DNA of 64,000 nucleotides from Bostrychus sinensis. Its lineage: Eukaryota > Chordata > Actinopteri > Gobiiformes > Eleotridae. Location of the stretch: NCBI GenBank assembly GCA_020698575.1, contig CM036252.1, positions 6,846,178 to 6,910,177 of the forward strand, in the 5' to 3' direction. Numbering within the stretch: position 1 is the stretch's first letter; each line of letters starts with the position of its first letter. Below are positions 1 to 11,600 of the stretch, one piece after another. The position numbers and the translations under genes were made by a program. The notes beneath the pieces are model-generated. The model was not told the DNA's origin and did no database searches. It worked only from the letters and a program-made list of their open reading frames with translations.

Positions 1-763
1 AAAGCTTTCTGTGACTGAATGTACTGTCATTGTTATTATTTTAGCATTAATTTTGTCCTGGCCTAAGTTGTAGCTTTACTAGCTAGATATTAAAATCACT
101 TTTATATTTGGCGTAAATGACAAACATTTAATAATAGTTTTTTCTACAGGTGCAGTGTTAAAAATGCACTCAATCTGCCATCTGAGCTCTACCAGACTTT
201 TACAAAATGTAAAGTACAAGTAAGTACAAGCTGTGTATTTAATGTTTTTATAGCCTTATGAAAAACGTGTCTCTCTGATAGAGAATGTACATATTTTAGC
301 TGTAAATGTGACTCTTTTTCTCTTTTCCTTTCTTCCCCACAGCAGAATTTCCAGCAGCAGACTGAAGTGTCCACACCAGAACAAGATCCTGACTGTGGAG
401 AGTGTTCAAAACTGTTTTGTTGCTCTCTTAAAAAGAGTAGCTGTAGTGCACAAGCACAATCAATATTATAACACTGACTACAATACAAATAGAACCCCCT
501 CTCCTATCTATAAACATTGCAGGTATCCCAGGTTTTGTAGATTTTTCAAGAGGCAAAACCCAACATGCTGGGTCAAACATGTAACCCAGCTTAAAAGTTA
601 GAATTAACCCAGCACTGGCTCGGTCCATATTTGACCCAGCACTGGGTGACAAATTGAGTTTTTAATCCAGCATTTTTTAGTGTGCAGTGTGTCTAAAGCA
701 GATGAAAAGAGGGACAGTCCTACAGAGACTACAGCCTGAGGTAGTGGTTTCTGTGTGACCTAC
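1..763. other. Left-edge non-coding stretch, probably intron 2 of gene 1
   Basis: This stretch lies just downstream, on the minus strand, of the gene 1 leader exon, so it should be the start of the leader-to-IgV intron. No Ig exon is visible in it. Around 545-690 there are several AACCCAGC / CACTGGGT words in both orientations, as in small palindromic fish MITEs. The open frames here (up to about 100 codons) show no recognisable domain and no splice-site support. Confidence 0.5.
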
Positions 764-847
764 CTCTGCAGAGGATTGTATGGAGCAGACACAACAGGAG
801 CACTCGCAGAAACATGTCTGATCTGTTTAACTCAGCGTCTGACAGAT
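764..847 (-). CDS. Gene 1 leader (signal peptide) exon, butyrophilin-like receptor, partial gene
   Basis: Read on the minus strand, a GCAG acceptor ends at 848 and the exon runs 847-764. The ATG is at 815 and 17 codons plus one base follow before a GTAGGT donor. The peptide is MFLRVLLLCLLHTILCR, a typical secretory signal (Arg near the start, Leu-rich core, Cys/Arg end). The phase-1 end fits the phase-1 IgV exons seen in the other copies. Leader exons of the same design occur at 15057-15140, 39911-39994 and 52227-52310, each upstream of an IgV exon. The IgV and later exons of gene 1 must lie beyond the left edge of the window. The start is chosen because it is the first ATG after the acceptor and matches all four copies. 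Confidence 0.72.
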
Positions 848-1004
848 CTGCAAAAAGAACACACATGTATTCAACCAGTGTAGTTTACTTTCATCAGGGA
901 GGTCAGGTTTAAGTTTCTTAGTTTGTCTGTTAGACATTGTGCACCTGACTCAGTCAAAGCAAGATGCACAGGACCACCTTTTTTCCACGTTTTCTTTTTT
1001 CCCC

Positions 1005-1100
1005 GCTTTATTCATTCATTCATTCATTTTCTTCTGCTTATTCCCGTTAGAGGTCGCAGTTGACTGGAAGCCTATCCCAGTAGGCCAAGTTGTTCACTTA
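1005..1100 (-). repeat. Fragment of an interspersed repeat with ATTC-rich end
   Basis: An (ATTC)n run is followed by a stretch closely matching part of the element at 60533-60657 (TCCCGTTAG..GGTCGC..GACTGG..GCCTATCCCAGTA). The 60.5-kb copy has a 14-base target-site duplication, so this is a truncated copy of the same retroposed family. Confidence 0.6.
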
Positions 1101-1527
1101 TTCTCCTGTTATTACAATGATGTGAGTACAAATAGACCCAAACAGTGACTGGCCACGCACGGTTCCGGAGGTAAAATTCCCATTCATTTTTCCCATTGAC
1201 TTTTTGGAAAATCCGTATTTTAATTAAAATTAATTAAATCCGTATATATTAGTCAGGCATTTGATGTTCCGCAATCTGAGCTCAGTGAAGACGTTACTCA
1301 TACTTAAGCAGACGTTTCTCAGACGTATTTAGATATTACTCATGCTGTTCTATGTACCGTCAAAAAATTGGAATTTGCCGGTCATACACTGCCTGACCAA
1401 AAATAAAAAAGTCACCACCTGGATTTAACAAAGTAAATAGGTAAAAAAAGCCTCCCTGCAGTTGGTCAGGTCTGGGTTCAGCAGCGTTATGCGCCCAAAG
1501 AATGAGGTCAGCATATACTGCATATAT

Positions 1528-1785
1528 ATGGGGCGGCAGTAGCGGTAGAGCCGCTTGTCCAATAACCAGAAGGTTGGCGGTTCAAACCCCACTTCCACCG
1601 TTGCATACTGTCGTTGTGTCCTTGGGCAAGACACTTAACCCACCTTGCCTCCGGTGTCTGCGCACACTGGTGTATGAATGTGAGTGTGAATGGGTGAACG
1701 GTTCCTTGTTGTAAAGCACTTTGAGTGCCCATGAAGGTGGAAAAGCGCTATATAAAAATGTGACCATTTACCATTTACTGCATGA
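1528..1785 (+). repeat. SINE-like interspersed repeat
   Basis: The block has a tRNA-like B-box-type stretch (GGCGGTTCAAACCCC), then TTGTGTCCTTGGGCAAGACACTT and an end reading GCGCTATATAAA. A diverged copy sits at 14690-14892 in intron 2 of gene 2. Both copies lie near the same gene family, but the family is widespread in fish genomes, so the placement need not be meaningful. Short open frames inside it are not genes. Confidence 0.65.
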
Positions 1786-2166
1786 TCAGGTTACTCCATC
1801 AATGATTTTTTTTCTTTCCTGATGGCACGGACTTATTCCAAGACAATGCGAGGATTCATCAAACTAAAACTGTCAAAAAGTGATTCAGGAAGCATGAAAA
1901 ATCATTTTCAGACACACCCAACACTGGACTGATGCTCCTTTGGCCTTTAAAATGCTAAATGCTAAGCTAACAATACTTAGCTCTCATAAATACGTTCACA
2001 GCTTCAACAGCTATAATAATAAATGTACAGCTTATTCCTGCCTTTTTGCAGTAAATAATATCAGTCAAATAGGATGTCATATGTTTTAACCAAAACTCTT
2101 GTAAGAACTGATCTGACAAACCTTAAAACCAGTAACCAGCTTCACAAACTGAAATATTACACTTAC

Positions 2167-2300
2167 TTTTCAGTGTCTCTTTCAGTGATTGATGCTGCAG
2201 ACCAAACAGAGACCGTCCTCTTCTCTGAGTCTGTGCTCATCAGGAATAAAGGACACAGAAATCTCACTTTCACTTTCCATATGAGACAGCAGCAGAGAGC
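2167..2300 (-). promoter_or_regulatory. Gene 1 first (untranslated) exon and interferon-type promoter block
   Basis: On the minus strand this block carries GGAAAGTGAAAGT (2266-2278), which contains the IRF/ISRE core GAAANNGAAA. It then has a conserved ATTTCTGTGTCC stretch and ends at a GTAAGT donor (2161-2166). The same block, with the same donor, recurs at 42360-42490, 44472-44590 and 54457-54590; two of these lie upstream of complete leader exons. The exon would splice to the leader acceptor at 848. The exact transcription start cannot be seen and no clear TATA box was found. Confidence 0.55.
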
Positions 2301-3689
2301 TCCGACTGTGGGTGAGAGCCTGCAACAACAGGGAAGAAACAGGGCTGTCAACTTTTCACCAGAACCTAGAGTGAGATTTTGATCCAGCCCTCCTCAGTGT
2401 TACAGTGTCTCTAACCCAGTTGTGACTATAGGACAGGCCATAGGTAATTCTGAGTTAGTGAAGAAGGGCTGCTGATCAGGTAAAAGCCTAAATGTTCTGT
2501 ACCACAGTTAAGTGTAGTTAGTCATGTGATAGATGCAGCAGATGTTATTTCCTGTATCCTAGAGTATTTTGGAACATGTTGGCTGACTGTGCTGTGTAAT
2601 GGGTCTGGGATTTTAATAGCAATCACAATCACACTTTAGAAAGAAAAAAACAGCGCTGCAGAGGTCAGAAAAAGACAATGGGGACTCTCTGTGAGTGCAA
2701 ATGTCCCCACTGCAGTATTTATATGGTACTGCAGTCTATGGTGTGTTTGTATCTGTCTGATGTACGCTACTGCACAGAACACATCACTGAGGGCTGTGTT
2801 AACTTTGATGCAGAAAACATTTCTTTCAATTTCTTTCATCTATGTTATTGAATTGTTTTATAAGAAAGACTATGATCCATGACCCACTCTGAGCCAGAAA
2901 GCAGTTTAACATGAGTCAGAGATGACCACATTACTTTACAAATCCCATTTGTGTACACTCAGCGTCCACACTGACACTGCAGTAACACAACTATTAACAA
3001 ACATCTGCTCTCTGTGCTGCAGCTCCTGAACAAGGCCTGAAGCCAGGAACCAGAAATTACAACCAGCGATGATTATAATAAGTAAATGGCATAAACTAGA
3101 GCCACAATGTTGTCATTACAGAAGTCATTCAGTACAAATTGGCTCCTTGTCATTTTTAGATTCTCATGCTCATATAGAGAAGCAGCACTAAGTAAAGACA
3201 GCAGCCTTACCTTTAGCAGACACATTAGACTGAGACTAAAATACTCTCATCTGCAGGGCTGTAACTGTTCTGTGGCCAGAGCTTCTGCAGGAGAGTCTGA
3301 GCTTCAGACTTTTCTAACCTGACAGGAAAAATGACACAACCATTTTATTATAAATATTTTCTCTCTTGTCGTCTCTTTGTAATCCACATTGCTGTCAGTC
3401 ACTTAGCAAAGAGACTTACATTTAATCTGCTGCACAAATGTCCAAATCCCAGTTTGCTTGGCTCCATTCTGTCTTTAGTTCAGTCAAACCTCAGAACACA
3501 CTCATGTTTGTGTCCAAAACCTGTTTCAAGGCGATATTGTCTGTATTTTACGTGAATATCTGTCAATCCAATAGATTTTTTATTTCTCTTTCTAACTGAT
3601 GATATTTGGAACTTCCTTACAAATGAGATTAACAGATACGCTCATCAAGTTTTATCCTCAACACAGCTCAAGCCAAAGTCCAGATTCAT
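2301..3689. other. Non-coding stretch, nothing recognised
   Basis: This is AT-rich sequence upstream of gene 1. Open frames are short, overlap on both strands and show no domain or splice support. I see no repeat structure beyond short homopolymers. Confidence 0.4.
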
Positions 3690-5452
3690 GCATGGTGCGA
3701 TGTATCAGTCTCTGAAATGAAAGCATTCCTTTCTTTACATTTGTCTATGAGCCTGGTAGAGAAGCCAGAGATTGAGGATTATTGGGCAACATACACCCCT
3801 GGTTTTGGCAGAGTAATGTCTAGAAACAGATTTTAACTGATTTTGTCATTCTTGCATTTTGCCAATAATAGTGAGTATGTGAAAGTTGGTCAGCCAGGAT
3901 ATGATCAGCTCTTCAAAGTGCGTCCAATAATAAAAATCATAATACCTCACTTTGCAGAAGTCTATAGCCCACTCAGAGAACTTTCATTAGATGAAATGAC
4001 AATAGCATTTAACGGAAGATCAGCTCTAAAATGTTATAATCCCAAGAAACCAGATAAATATGGCTACAGAGCATATGTTTTGAGTGAAAGTCGGTCAGGC
4101 TATGTTTTGCAGTGGTCCATGCACACTGGTCAGCGTAGTGAAGAATCCAGCTGCAACAGTGCCACCTACTGTGTTGTTCGTGAACTCAGTGCCCCATACA
4201 CAGACAAGGGACATGAAGTTTACATGGATAGTTATTACACATCACCAGCCTTTGCCTGTGAATTAGCCGAAAGTAACACTGGATTGTGTGGGACAGTGAG
4301 AAGCACAAGGCAAGGAATGCCAAAATGCCTAAGACCCAAAACCCTGAAGTTGAAAAGTGGAGATGACCCAGTGTTTCTGAGGAAGGGAAAGTTGTTGGCT
4401 TGTGCATGGCACGACTGTCAAGGCCAGTAACGGGGAGGACACAAACGCAGCACGCAGAATTGTCCCAAGAACGTACCTTTATTTAAAGTGCACAACAAAG
4501 CCACAAAAAAAGCGAGATCCAGAAAATCCTGCACATACAAACAAAGAACAAAACCCCAAGGTCGGCTGGAACTCAAGCTTGGACCCGTGAAGTGCACAAG
4601 ACGATCTGGTGACGAGTGTGGGAAACACGCAGACTATAACAGCAGGGGGAAGGGCGAGACAATTATACACAGGTGAAACACATCAGGGAGGGCAGGTAAT
4701 CAGGGTAAGGGAGGGAACACACCGGGAAAGGGGAAGTCAAGACACCTGAAACGAGAGGGAACAGTGAATAATCGGAAACAAAACAATTACCAAAATAAAA
4801 TACCGGAAACCAACTTCAAAATAAACACAACAACAACCGCCCTGGCCCCAAAACCTGACAACGACACTAAACGTCTCACAATGTTATCAACCATTCATGG
4901 GAATGCCTATGTTCAGAAAAGAATCAGGACAAAGAAAAATGAGATTGGGTTTTGCACAATAAATAGAGCTGTGTGTGTTGACAGTACAACAGTTTCATGT
5001 GGGGAGTGGATAGATCTGACCAGAGAATGAAAACCTACCTATTTCTACACCGGTCAAGGAAGTGGTACAACCGCATTTTCAATGCCATAAGTGTTGTCAA
5101 CTCACATGTCATTTACACTAAGTGCACCCCAGCCCCACACAAGTCACTAATGGCCTATATTCAGGACATTATAACTGGATTACTATATGGTTACATGAAA
5201 AAAGAAAGTGGAAAAGGGGGGCGGGCTTCAGCAGAAGGGGGAGAGCTGCCTACAAGGTTGACTGAACACCACTGGCTTCATGAAACTGAAAAATGTCCAG
5301 ATTGTGTTGTTTGTTCTGATCGCTCTCGCCCTAAAGGCAGGCACCAAATGAAGTACAGGTGCCAACAGTGTGGAGTAGGTCTGTGTGCTGTACCTTGCAA
5401 TGAGAGGTACCACACTTTACAAAAAACTACAAAAACTGAAAATCAAAAATAA
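3690..5452 (+). pseudogene. piggyBac-type transposase relic, interrupted by a solo LTR
   Basis: Three pieces read as one DDE_Tnp_1_7 (piggyBac/PGBD) transposase. The first piece starts near 3690 and is cut by an in-frame TAA at 3834. After the stop the frame continues to 4415 with the DEMTIAFNGRS block (first catalytic Asp) and YMDSYYTSP (second Asp). Positions 4416-4860 are a solo LTR. The reading then resumes at 4861 (LTMLSTIHGNA) and shifts frame near 5000 into GVDRSDQRMKTY (third Asp region). The C-terminus is Cys-rich (CPDCVVC ... CQQCGVGLC), the zinc-binding tail typical of piggyBac proteins. The stop, LTR and frameshift make it non-functional. The N-terminal quarter and the terminal inverted repeats were not found. 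Confidence 0.85.
4416..4860 (-). mobile_element. Solo LTR inserted in the piggyBac relic
   Basis: A 445-bp block begins TGTCAAGG and ends CCTGACA, giving TG...CA ends with TGTCA/TGACA inverted termini. It is flanked on both sides by ACGAC (4411-4415 and 4861-4865), a perfect 5-bp target-site duplication. On the minus strand it carries a TATA-like TGTATAATTG and an AATAAA near the end, as in a retrovirus-like LTR read in that direction. No internal coding region remains, so it is a solo LTR left by LTR-LTR recombination. Family (Ty3/gypsy or other) cannot be assigned from the LTR alone. Confidence 0.85.
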
Positions 5453-5499
5453 AGATCTATGTCCACATCTGCAGCCATAATCAGTGCCTAATAACTGGG

Positions 5500-5590
5500 C
5501 AAGATAGAACTGCTGGCCGGTGCGAGACTCAAACCCAGCTCTCCCTGTTGTGAGGCGGCAGTGAAAACCACTGCACTAACATACCATGCA
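5500..5590 (-). repeat. tRNA-like SINE head fragment
   Basis: On the minus strand this reads TTAGTGCAGTGG (A-box-like), then GGGTTTGAGTCTCG (B-box-like) with the wording of fish tRNA-derived SINEs. It sits between the piggyBac relic and the start of the minisatellite. It is not a tRNA gene: there is no complete cloverleaf. Confidence 0.55.
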
Positions 5591-5647
5591 AAGTTAGATA
5601 AAAAGAAAAAAGTATCATAAAATAAAAACTGAAGTCCAGAAAAAAGA

Positions 5648-8600
5648 ACCTCCATAAACACCCAGCTGATATGAACTGATACCCAGGGATAGTTCACTTT
5701 CACTGGGTAAACAGAAGCAGAATGTGGCCCTCCGTTATCCATAAAAATGGACCTCCGTAAACACCCAGCTGATATGAACTGATACCCAGGGATAGTTCAC
5801 TTTCTCTGGGTAAACAGAACCAGAATGTGGCCCTCCGTTATCCACAAAAATGGACCTCCGTAAACACCCAGCTGATATGAACTGGTACACAGGGACAGTT
5901 CACTTTCTCTGGGTAAACACAACCAGAATGTGGCCCTTGGTTTTACACAAAAATGGACCTCCGTAAACACCCAGCTGATATGAACTGGTACCCAGGGACA
6001 GTTCACTTTCTTTGGGTAAACAGAACCAGAATGTGGCCCTCCGTTATCCACAAAAATGGACCTCCGTAAACACCCAGCTGATATGAACTGGTACCCAGGG
6101 ATAATTCACTTTCTCTGGGTAAACAGAACCAGAATGTGGCCCTCATTTATGCACAAAAATGGACCTCCGTAAACACCCAGCTGATATGAACTGGTACCCA
6201 GGGACAGTTCACTTTCTCTGGGTAAACAGAACCAGAATGTGGCCCTCCTTTATCCACAAAAATGGACCTCCGTAAACACCCAGCTGATATGAACTGGTAC
6301 ACAGGGACAGTTCACTTTCTCTGGGTAAACACAACCAGAATGTGGCCCTTCGTTTTACACAAAAATGGACCGCCGTAAACACCCAGCTGATATGAACTGG
6401 TACCCAGGGACAGTTCACTTTTTCTGGGTAAACAGAATCTGATAGTGGCCCTACTTTATTCACAAAAATGGACCTCCGTAAACACCCAGCTGATACGAAC
6501 TGGTACCCAGGGACAGTTCACTTTCTCTGGGTAAACAGAACCAGAATGTGGCCCTCCGTTATCCCCAAAAATGGACCTCCGTAAACACCCAGCTGATATG
6601 AACTGGTACCCAGGGACAGTTCACTTTCTCTGGGTAAACAGAATCAGATTGTGGCCCTCCTTTATGCACAAAAATGGACCTCCGTAAACACCCAGCTGAT
6701 ATGAACTGGTACCCAGGGACAGTTCACTTTCTCTGGGTAAACACAACCAGAATGTGGCCCTCCGTTATCCACAAAAATGGACCTTCGTAAACACCCAGCT
6801 GATATGAACTGGTACCCAGGGACAGTTCACTTTCTCTGGGTAAACACAACCAGAATGTGGCCCTCCGTTATCCACAAAAATGGACTTCCGTAAACACCCA
6901 GCTGATATGAACTGGTACCCAGGGACAGTTCACTTTCTCTGGGTAAACAGAACCAGAATGTGGCCCTCCATTAACCACAAAAATGGACCTCCATAAACAC
7001 CCAGCTGATATGAACTGATACCCAGGGATAGTTCACTTTCACTGTGTAAACAGAAGCAGAATGTGGCCCTCCGTTATCCATAAAAATGGACCTCCGTAAA
7101 CACCCAGCTGATATGAACTGATACCCAGGGATAGTTCACTTTCTCTGGGTAAACAGAACCAGAATGTGGCCCTCCGTTATCCACAAAAATGGACCTCCGT
7201 AAACACCCAGCTGATATGAACTGGTACACAGGGACGGTTCACTTTCTCTGGGTAAACAGAACCAGCATGTGGCCCTCAGTTATCCACAAAAATGGACCTC
7301 CGTAAACACCCAGCTGATATGAACTGGTACCCAGGGACAGTTCACTTTCTTTGGGTAAACAGAACCAGAATGTGGCCCTCCGTTATCCACAAAAATGGAC
7401 CTCCGTAAACACCCAGCTGATATGAACTGGTACCCAGGGATAATTCACTTTCTCTGGGTAAACAGAACCAGAATGTGGCCCTCATTTATGCACAAAAATG
7501 GACCTCCGTAAACACCCAGCTGATATGAACTGGTACCCAGGGACAGTTCAATTTCTCTTCGTAAACACAACCAGAAAGTGGCCCTTCCTTTTACACAAAA
7601 ATGGACCTCCGTAAACACCCAGCTGATATGAACTGGTACACAGGGACAGTTCACTTTCTCTGGGTAAACACAACCAGAATGTGGCCCTTCGTTTTACACA
7701 AAAATGGACCTCCGTAAACACCCAGCTGATATGAACTGGTACCCAGGGACAGTTCACTTTTTCTGGGTAAACAGAATCTGATAGTGGCCCTACTTTATTC
7801 ACAAAAATGGACCTCCGTAAACACCCAGCTGATACGAACTGGTACCCAGGGACAGTTCACTTTCTCTGGGTAAACAGAACCAGAATGTGGCCCTCCGTTA
7901 TCCCCAAAAATGGACCTCCGTAAACACCCAGCTGATATGAACTGGTACACAGGGACAGTTCACTTTCTCTGGGTAAACAGAACCAGAATGTGGCCCTCCG
8001 TTATCCCCAAAAATGGACCTCCGTAAACACCAAGCTGATATGAACTGGTACCCAGGGACAGTTCACTTTCTCTGGGTAAACAGAATCAGATTGTGGCCCT
8101 CCTTTATGCACAAAAATGGACCTCCGTAAACACCCAGCTGATATGAACTGGTACCCAGGGACAGTTCACTTTCTCTGGGTAAACACAACCAGAATGTGGC
8201 CCTCCGTTATCCACAAAAATGGACCTTCGTAAACACCCAGCTGATATGAACTGGTACCCAGGGACAGTTCACTTTCTCTGGGTAAACAGAACCAGAATGT
8301 GGCCCTCCGTTATCCACAAAAATGGACTTCCGTAAACACCCAGCTGATATGAACTGGTACCCAGGGACAGTTCACTTTCTCTGGGTAAACAGAACCAGAA
8401 TGTGGCCCTCCATTAACCACAAAAATGGACCTCCATAAACACCCAGCTGATATGAACTGGTACCCAGGGACAGTTCACTTTCTCTGGGTAAACAGAATCA
8501 GATTGTGGCCCTCATTTATGCACAAAAATGGACCTCCGTAAACACCCAGCTGATATGAACTGGTACTCAGGGACAGTTCACTTTCTCTGGGTAAACACAA

Positions 8601-11600
8601 CCAGAATGTGGCCCTTCGTTTTACACAAAATTGGACCTCCGTAAACACCCAGCTGGTATGAACTGGTACCCAGGGACAGTTCACTTTCTCTGGGTAAACA
8701 GAACCAGAATGTGGCCCTCCGTTATCCACAAAAATGGACCTCCGTAAACACCCAGCTGATATGAACTGGTACCCAGGGACAGTTCACTTTCTCTGGGTAA
8801 ACAGAACCAGAATGTGGCCCTCCGTTATGCACAAAAATGGACCTCCGTAAACACCCAGCTGATATGAACTGGTACCCAGGGACAGTTCATTTTCTCTGGG
8901 TAAACAGAACCAGAATGTGGCCCTCCGTTACGCACAAAAATGGACCTCCGTAAACACCCAGCTGATATGAACTGGTACCCAGGGACAGTTCACTTTCTCT
9001 GGGTAAACAGAACCAGCATGTGGCCCTCAGTTATCCACAAAAATGGACCTCCGTAAACACCCAGCTGATATGAACTGGTACCCAGGGACAGTTCACTTTC
9101 TCTGGGTCAACAGAACCAGAATGTGGCCCTCCGTTATCCACAAAAATGGACCTCCGTAAACACCCAGCTGATATGAACTGGTACCCAGGGACAGTTCACT
9201 TTCTCTGGGTCAACAGAACCAGAATGTGGCCCTCCGTTATCCACAAAAATGGACCTCCGTAAACACCCAGCTGATATGAACTGGTACCCAGGGACAGTTC
9301 ACTTTCTCTGTGTCAACTGAACCAGAATGTGGCCCTCCGTTATCCACAAAAATGGACCTCCGTAAACACCCAGCTGATATGAACTGGTACCCAGGGACAG
9401 TTCATTTTCTCTGGGTCAACAGAACCAGAATGTGGCCCTCCGTTATCCACAAAAATGGACCTCCGTAAACACCCAGCTGATATGAACTGGTACCCAGGGA
9501 CAGTTCACTTTCTCTGGGTAAACAGAACCAGAATGTGGCCCTCCGTTATGCACAAAAACGGACCTCCGTAAACACCCAGCTGATATGAACTGGTACCCAG
9601 GGACAGTTCACTTTCTCTGGGTAAACAGAACCAGAATGTGGCCCTCCGTTATGCACAAAAATTGACCTCCGTAAACACCCAGCTGATATGAACTGGTACC
9701 CAGGGACAGTTCACTTTCTCTGGGTCAACAGAACCAGAATGTGGCCTTCCGTTATCCACAAAAATGGACCTCCGTAAACACCCAGCTGATATGAACTGGT
9801 ACCCAGGGACAGTTCACTTTCTCTGGGTAAACAGAACCAGAATGTGGCCCTTCGTTATGCACAAAAATGGACCTCCGTAAACACCCAGCTGATATGAACT
9901 GGTACCCAGGGACAGTTTACTTTCTCTGAGTAAACAGAACCAGAATGTGGCCCTCCGTTATCCACAAAAATGGACCTCCGTAAACACCCAGCTGATATGA
10001 ACTGGTACCCAGGGACAGTTCACTTTCTCTGGGTAAACAGAACCAGAATGTGGCCCTCCGTTATCCGCAAAAATGGACCTCCGTAAACATCCAGCTGATA
10101 TGAACTGGTACCCAGGGACAGTTCACTTTCTCTGGGTAAACAGAACCACAATGTGGCCCTCCGTTATCCGCAAAAATGGACCTCCGTAAACACCCAGCTG
10201 ATATGAACTGGTACCCAGGGACAGTTCACTTTCTCTGGGTAAACAGAACCAGAATGTGGCCCTCCGTTATGCACAAAAATTGACCTCCGTAAACACCCAG
10301 CTGATATGAACTGGTACCCAGGGACAGTTCACTTTCTCTGGGTCAACAGAACCAGAATGTGGCCTTCCGTTATCCACAAAAATTGACCTCCGTAAACACC
10401 CAGCTGATATGAACTGGTACCCAGGGACAGTTCACTTTCTCTGGGTAAACAGAACCAGAATGTGGCCCTCCGTTATCCACAAAAATGGACTTCCGTAAAC
10501 ACCCAGCTGATATGAACTGGTACCCAGGGACAGTTCACTTTCTCTGGGTAAACAGAACCAGAATGTGGCCCTCCATTAACCACAAAAATGGACCTCCATA
10601 AACACCCAGCTGATATGAACTGGTACCCAGGGACAGTTCACTTTCTCTGGGTAAACAGAATCAGATTGTGGCCCTCATTTATGCACAAAAATGGACCTCC
10701 GTAAACACCCAGCTGATATGAACTGGTACTCAGGGACAGTTCACTTTCTCTGGGTAAACACAACCAGAATGTGGCCCTTCGTTTTACACAAAATTGGACC
10801 TCCATAAACACCCAGCTGGTATGAACTGGTACCCAGGGACAGTTCACTTTCTCTGGGTAAACAGAACCAGAATGTGGCCCTCCGTTATGCACAAAAATGG
10901 ACCTCCGTAAACACCCAGCTGATATGAACTGGTACCCAGGGACAGTTCATTTTCTCTGGGTAAACAGAACCAGAATGTGGCCCTCCGTTACGCACAAAAA
11001 TGGACCTCCGTAAACACCCAGCTGATATGAACTGGTACCCAGGGACAGTTCACTTTCTCTGGGTAAACAGAACCAGCATGTGGCCCTCAGTTATCCACAA
11101 AAATGGACCTCCGTAAACACCCAGCTGATATGAACTGGTACCCAGGGACAGTTCACTTTCTCTGGGTCAACAGAACCAGAATGTGGCCCTCCGTTATCCA
11201 CAAAAATGGACCTCCGTAAACACCCAGCTGATATGAACTGGTACCCAGGGACAGTTCACTTTCTCTGGGTCAACAGAACCAGAATGTGGCCCTCCGTTAT
11301 CCACAAAAATGGACCTCCGTAAACACCCAGCTGATATGAACTGGTACCCAGGGACAGTTCACTTTCTCTGTGTCAACTGAACCAGAATGTGGCCCTCCGT
11401 TCTCCACAAAAATGGACCTCCGTAAACACCCAGCTGATATGAACTGGTACCCAGGGACAGTTCATTTTCTCTGGGTCAACAGAACCAGAATGTGGCCCTC
11501 CGTTATCCACAAAAATGGACCTCCGTAAACACCCAGCTGATATGAACTGGTACCCAGGGACAGTTCACTTTCTCTGGGTCAACAGAACCAGAATGTGGCC

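Noticed and set aside
5488..10892. Minus-strand frames of 69-84 codons repeating through the minisatellite
   Set aside because: The 103-bp unit is not a multiple of three, so the same frames recur by periodicity. They have no start context, splice sites or domain and vary with unit indels.
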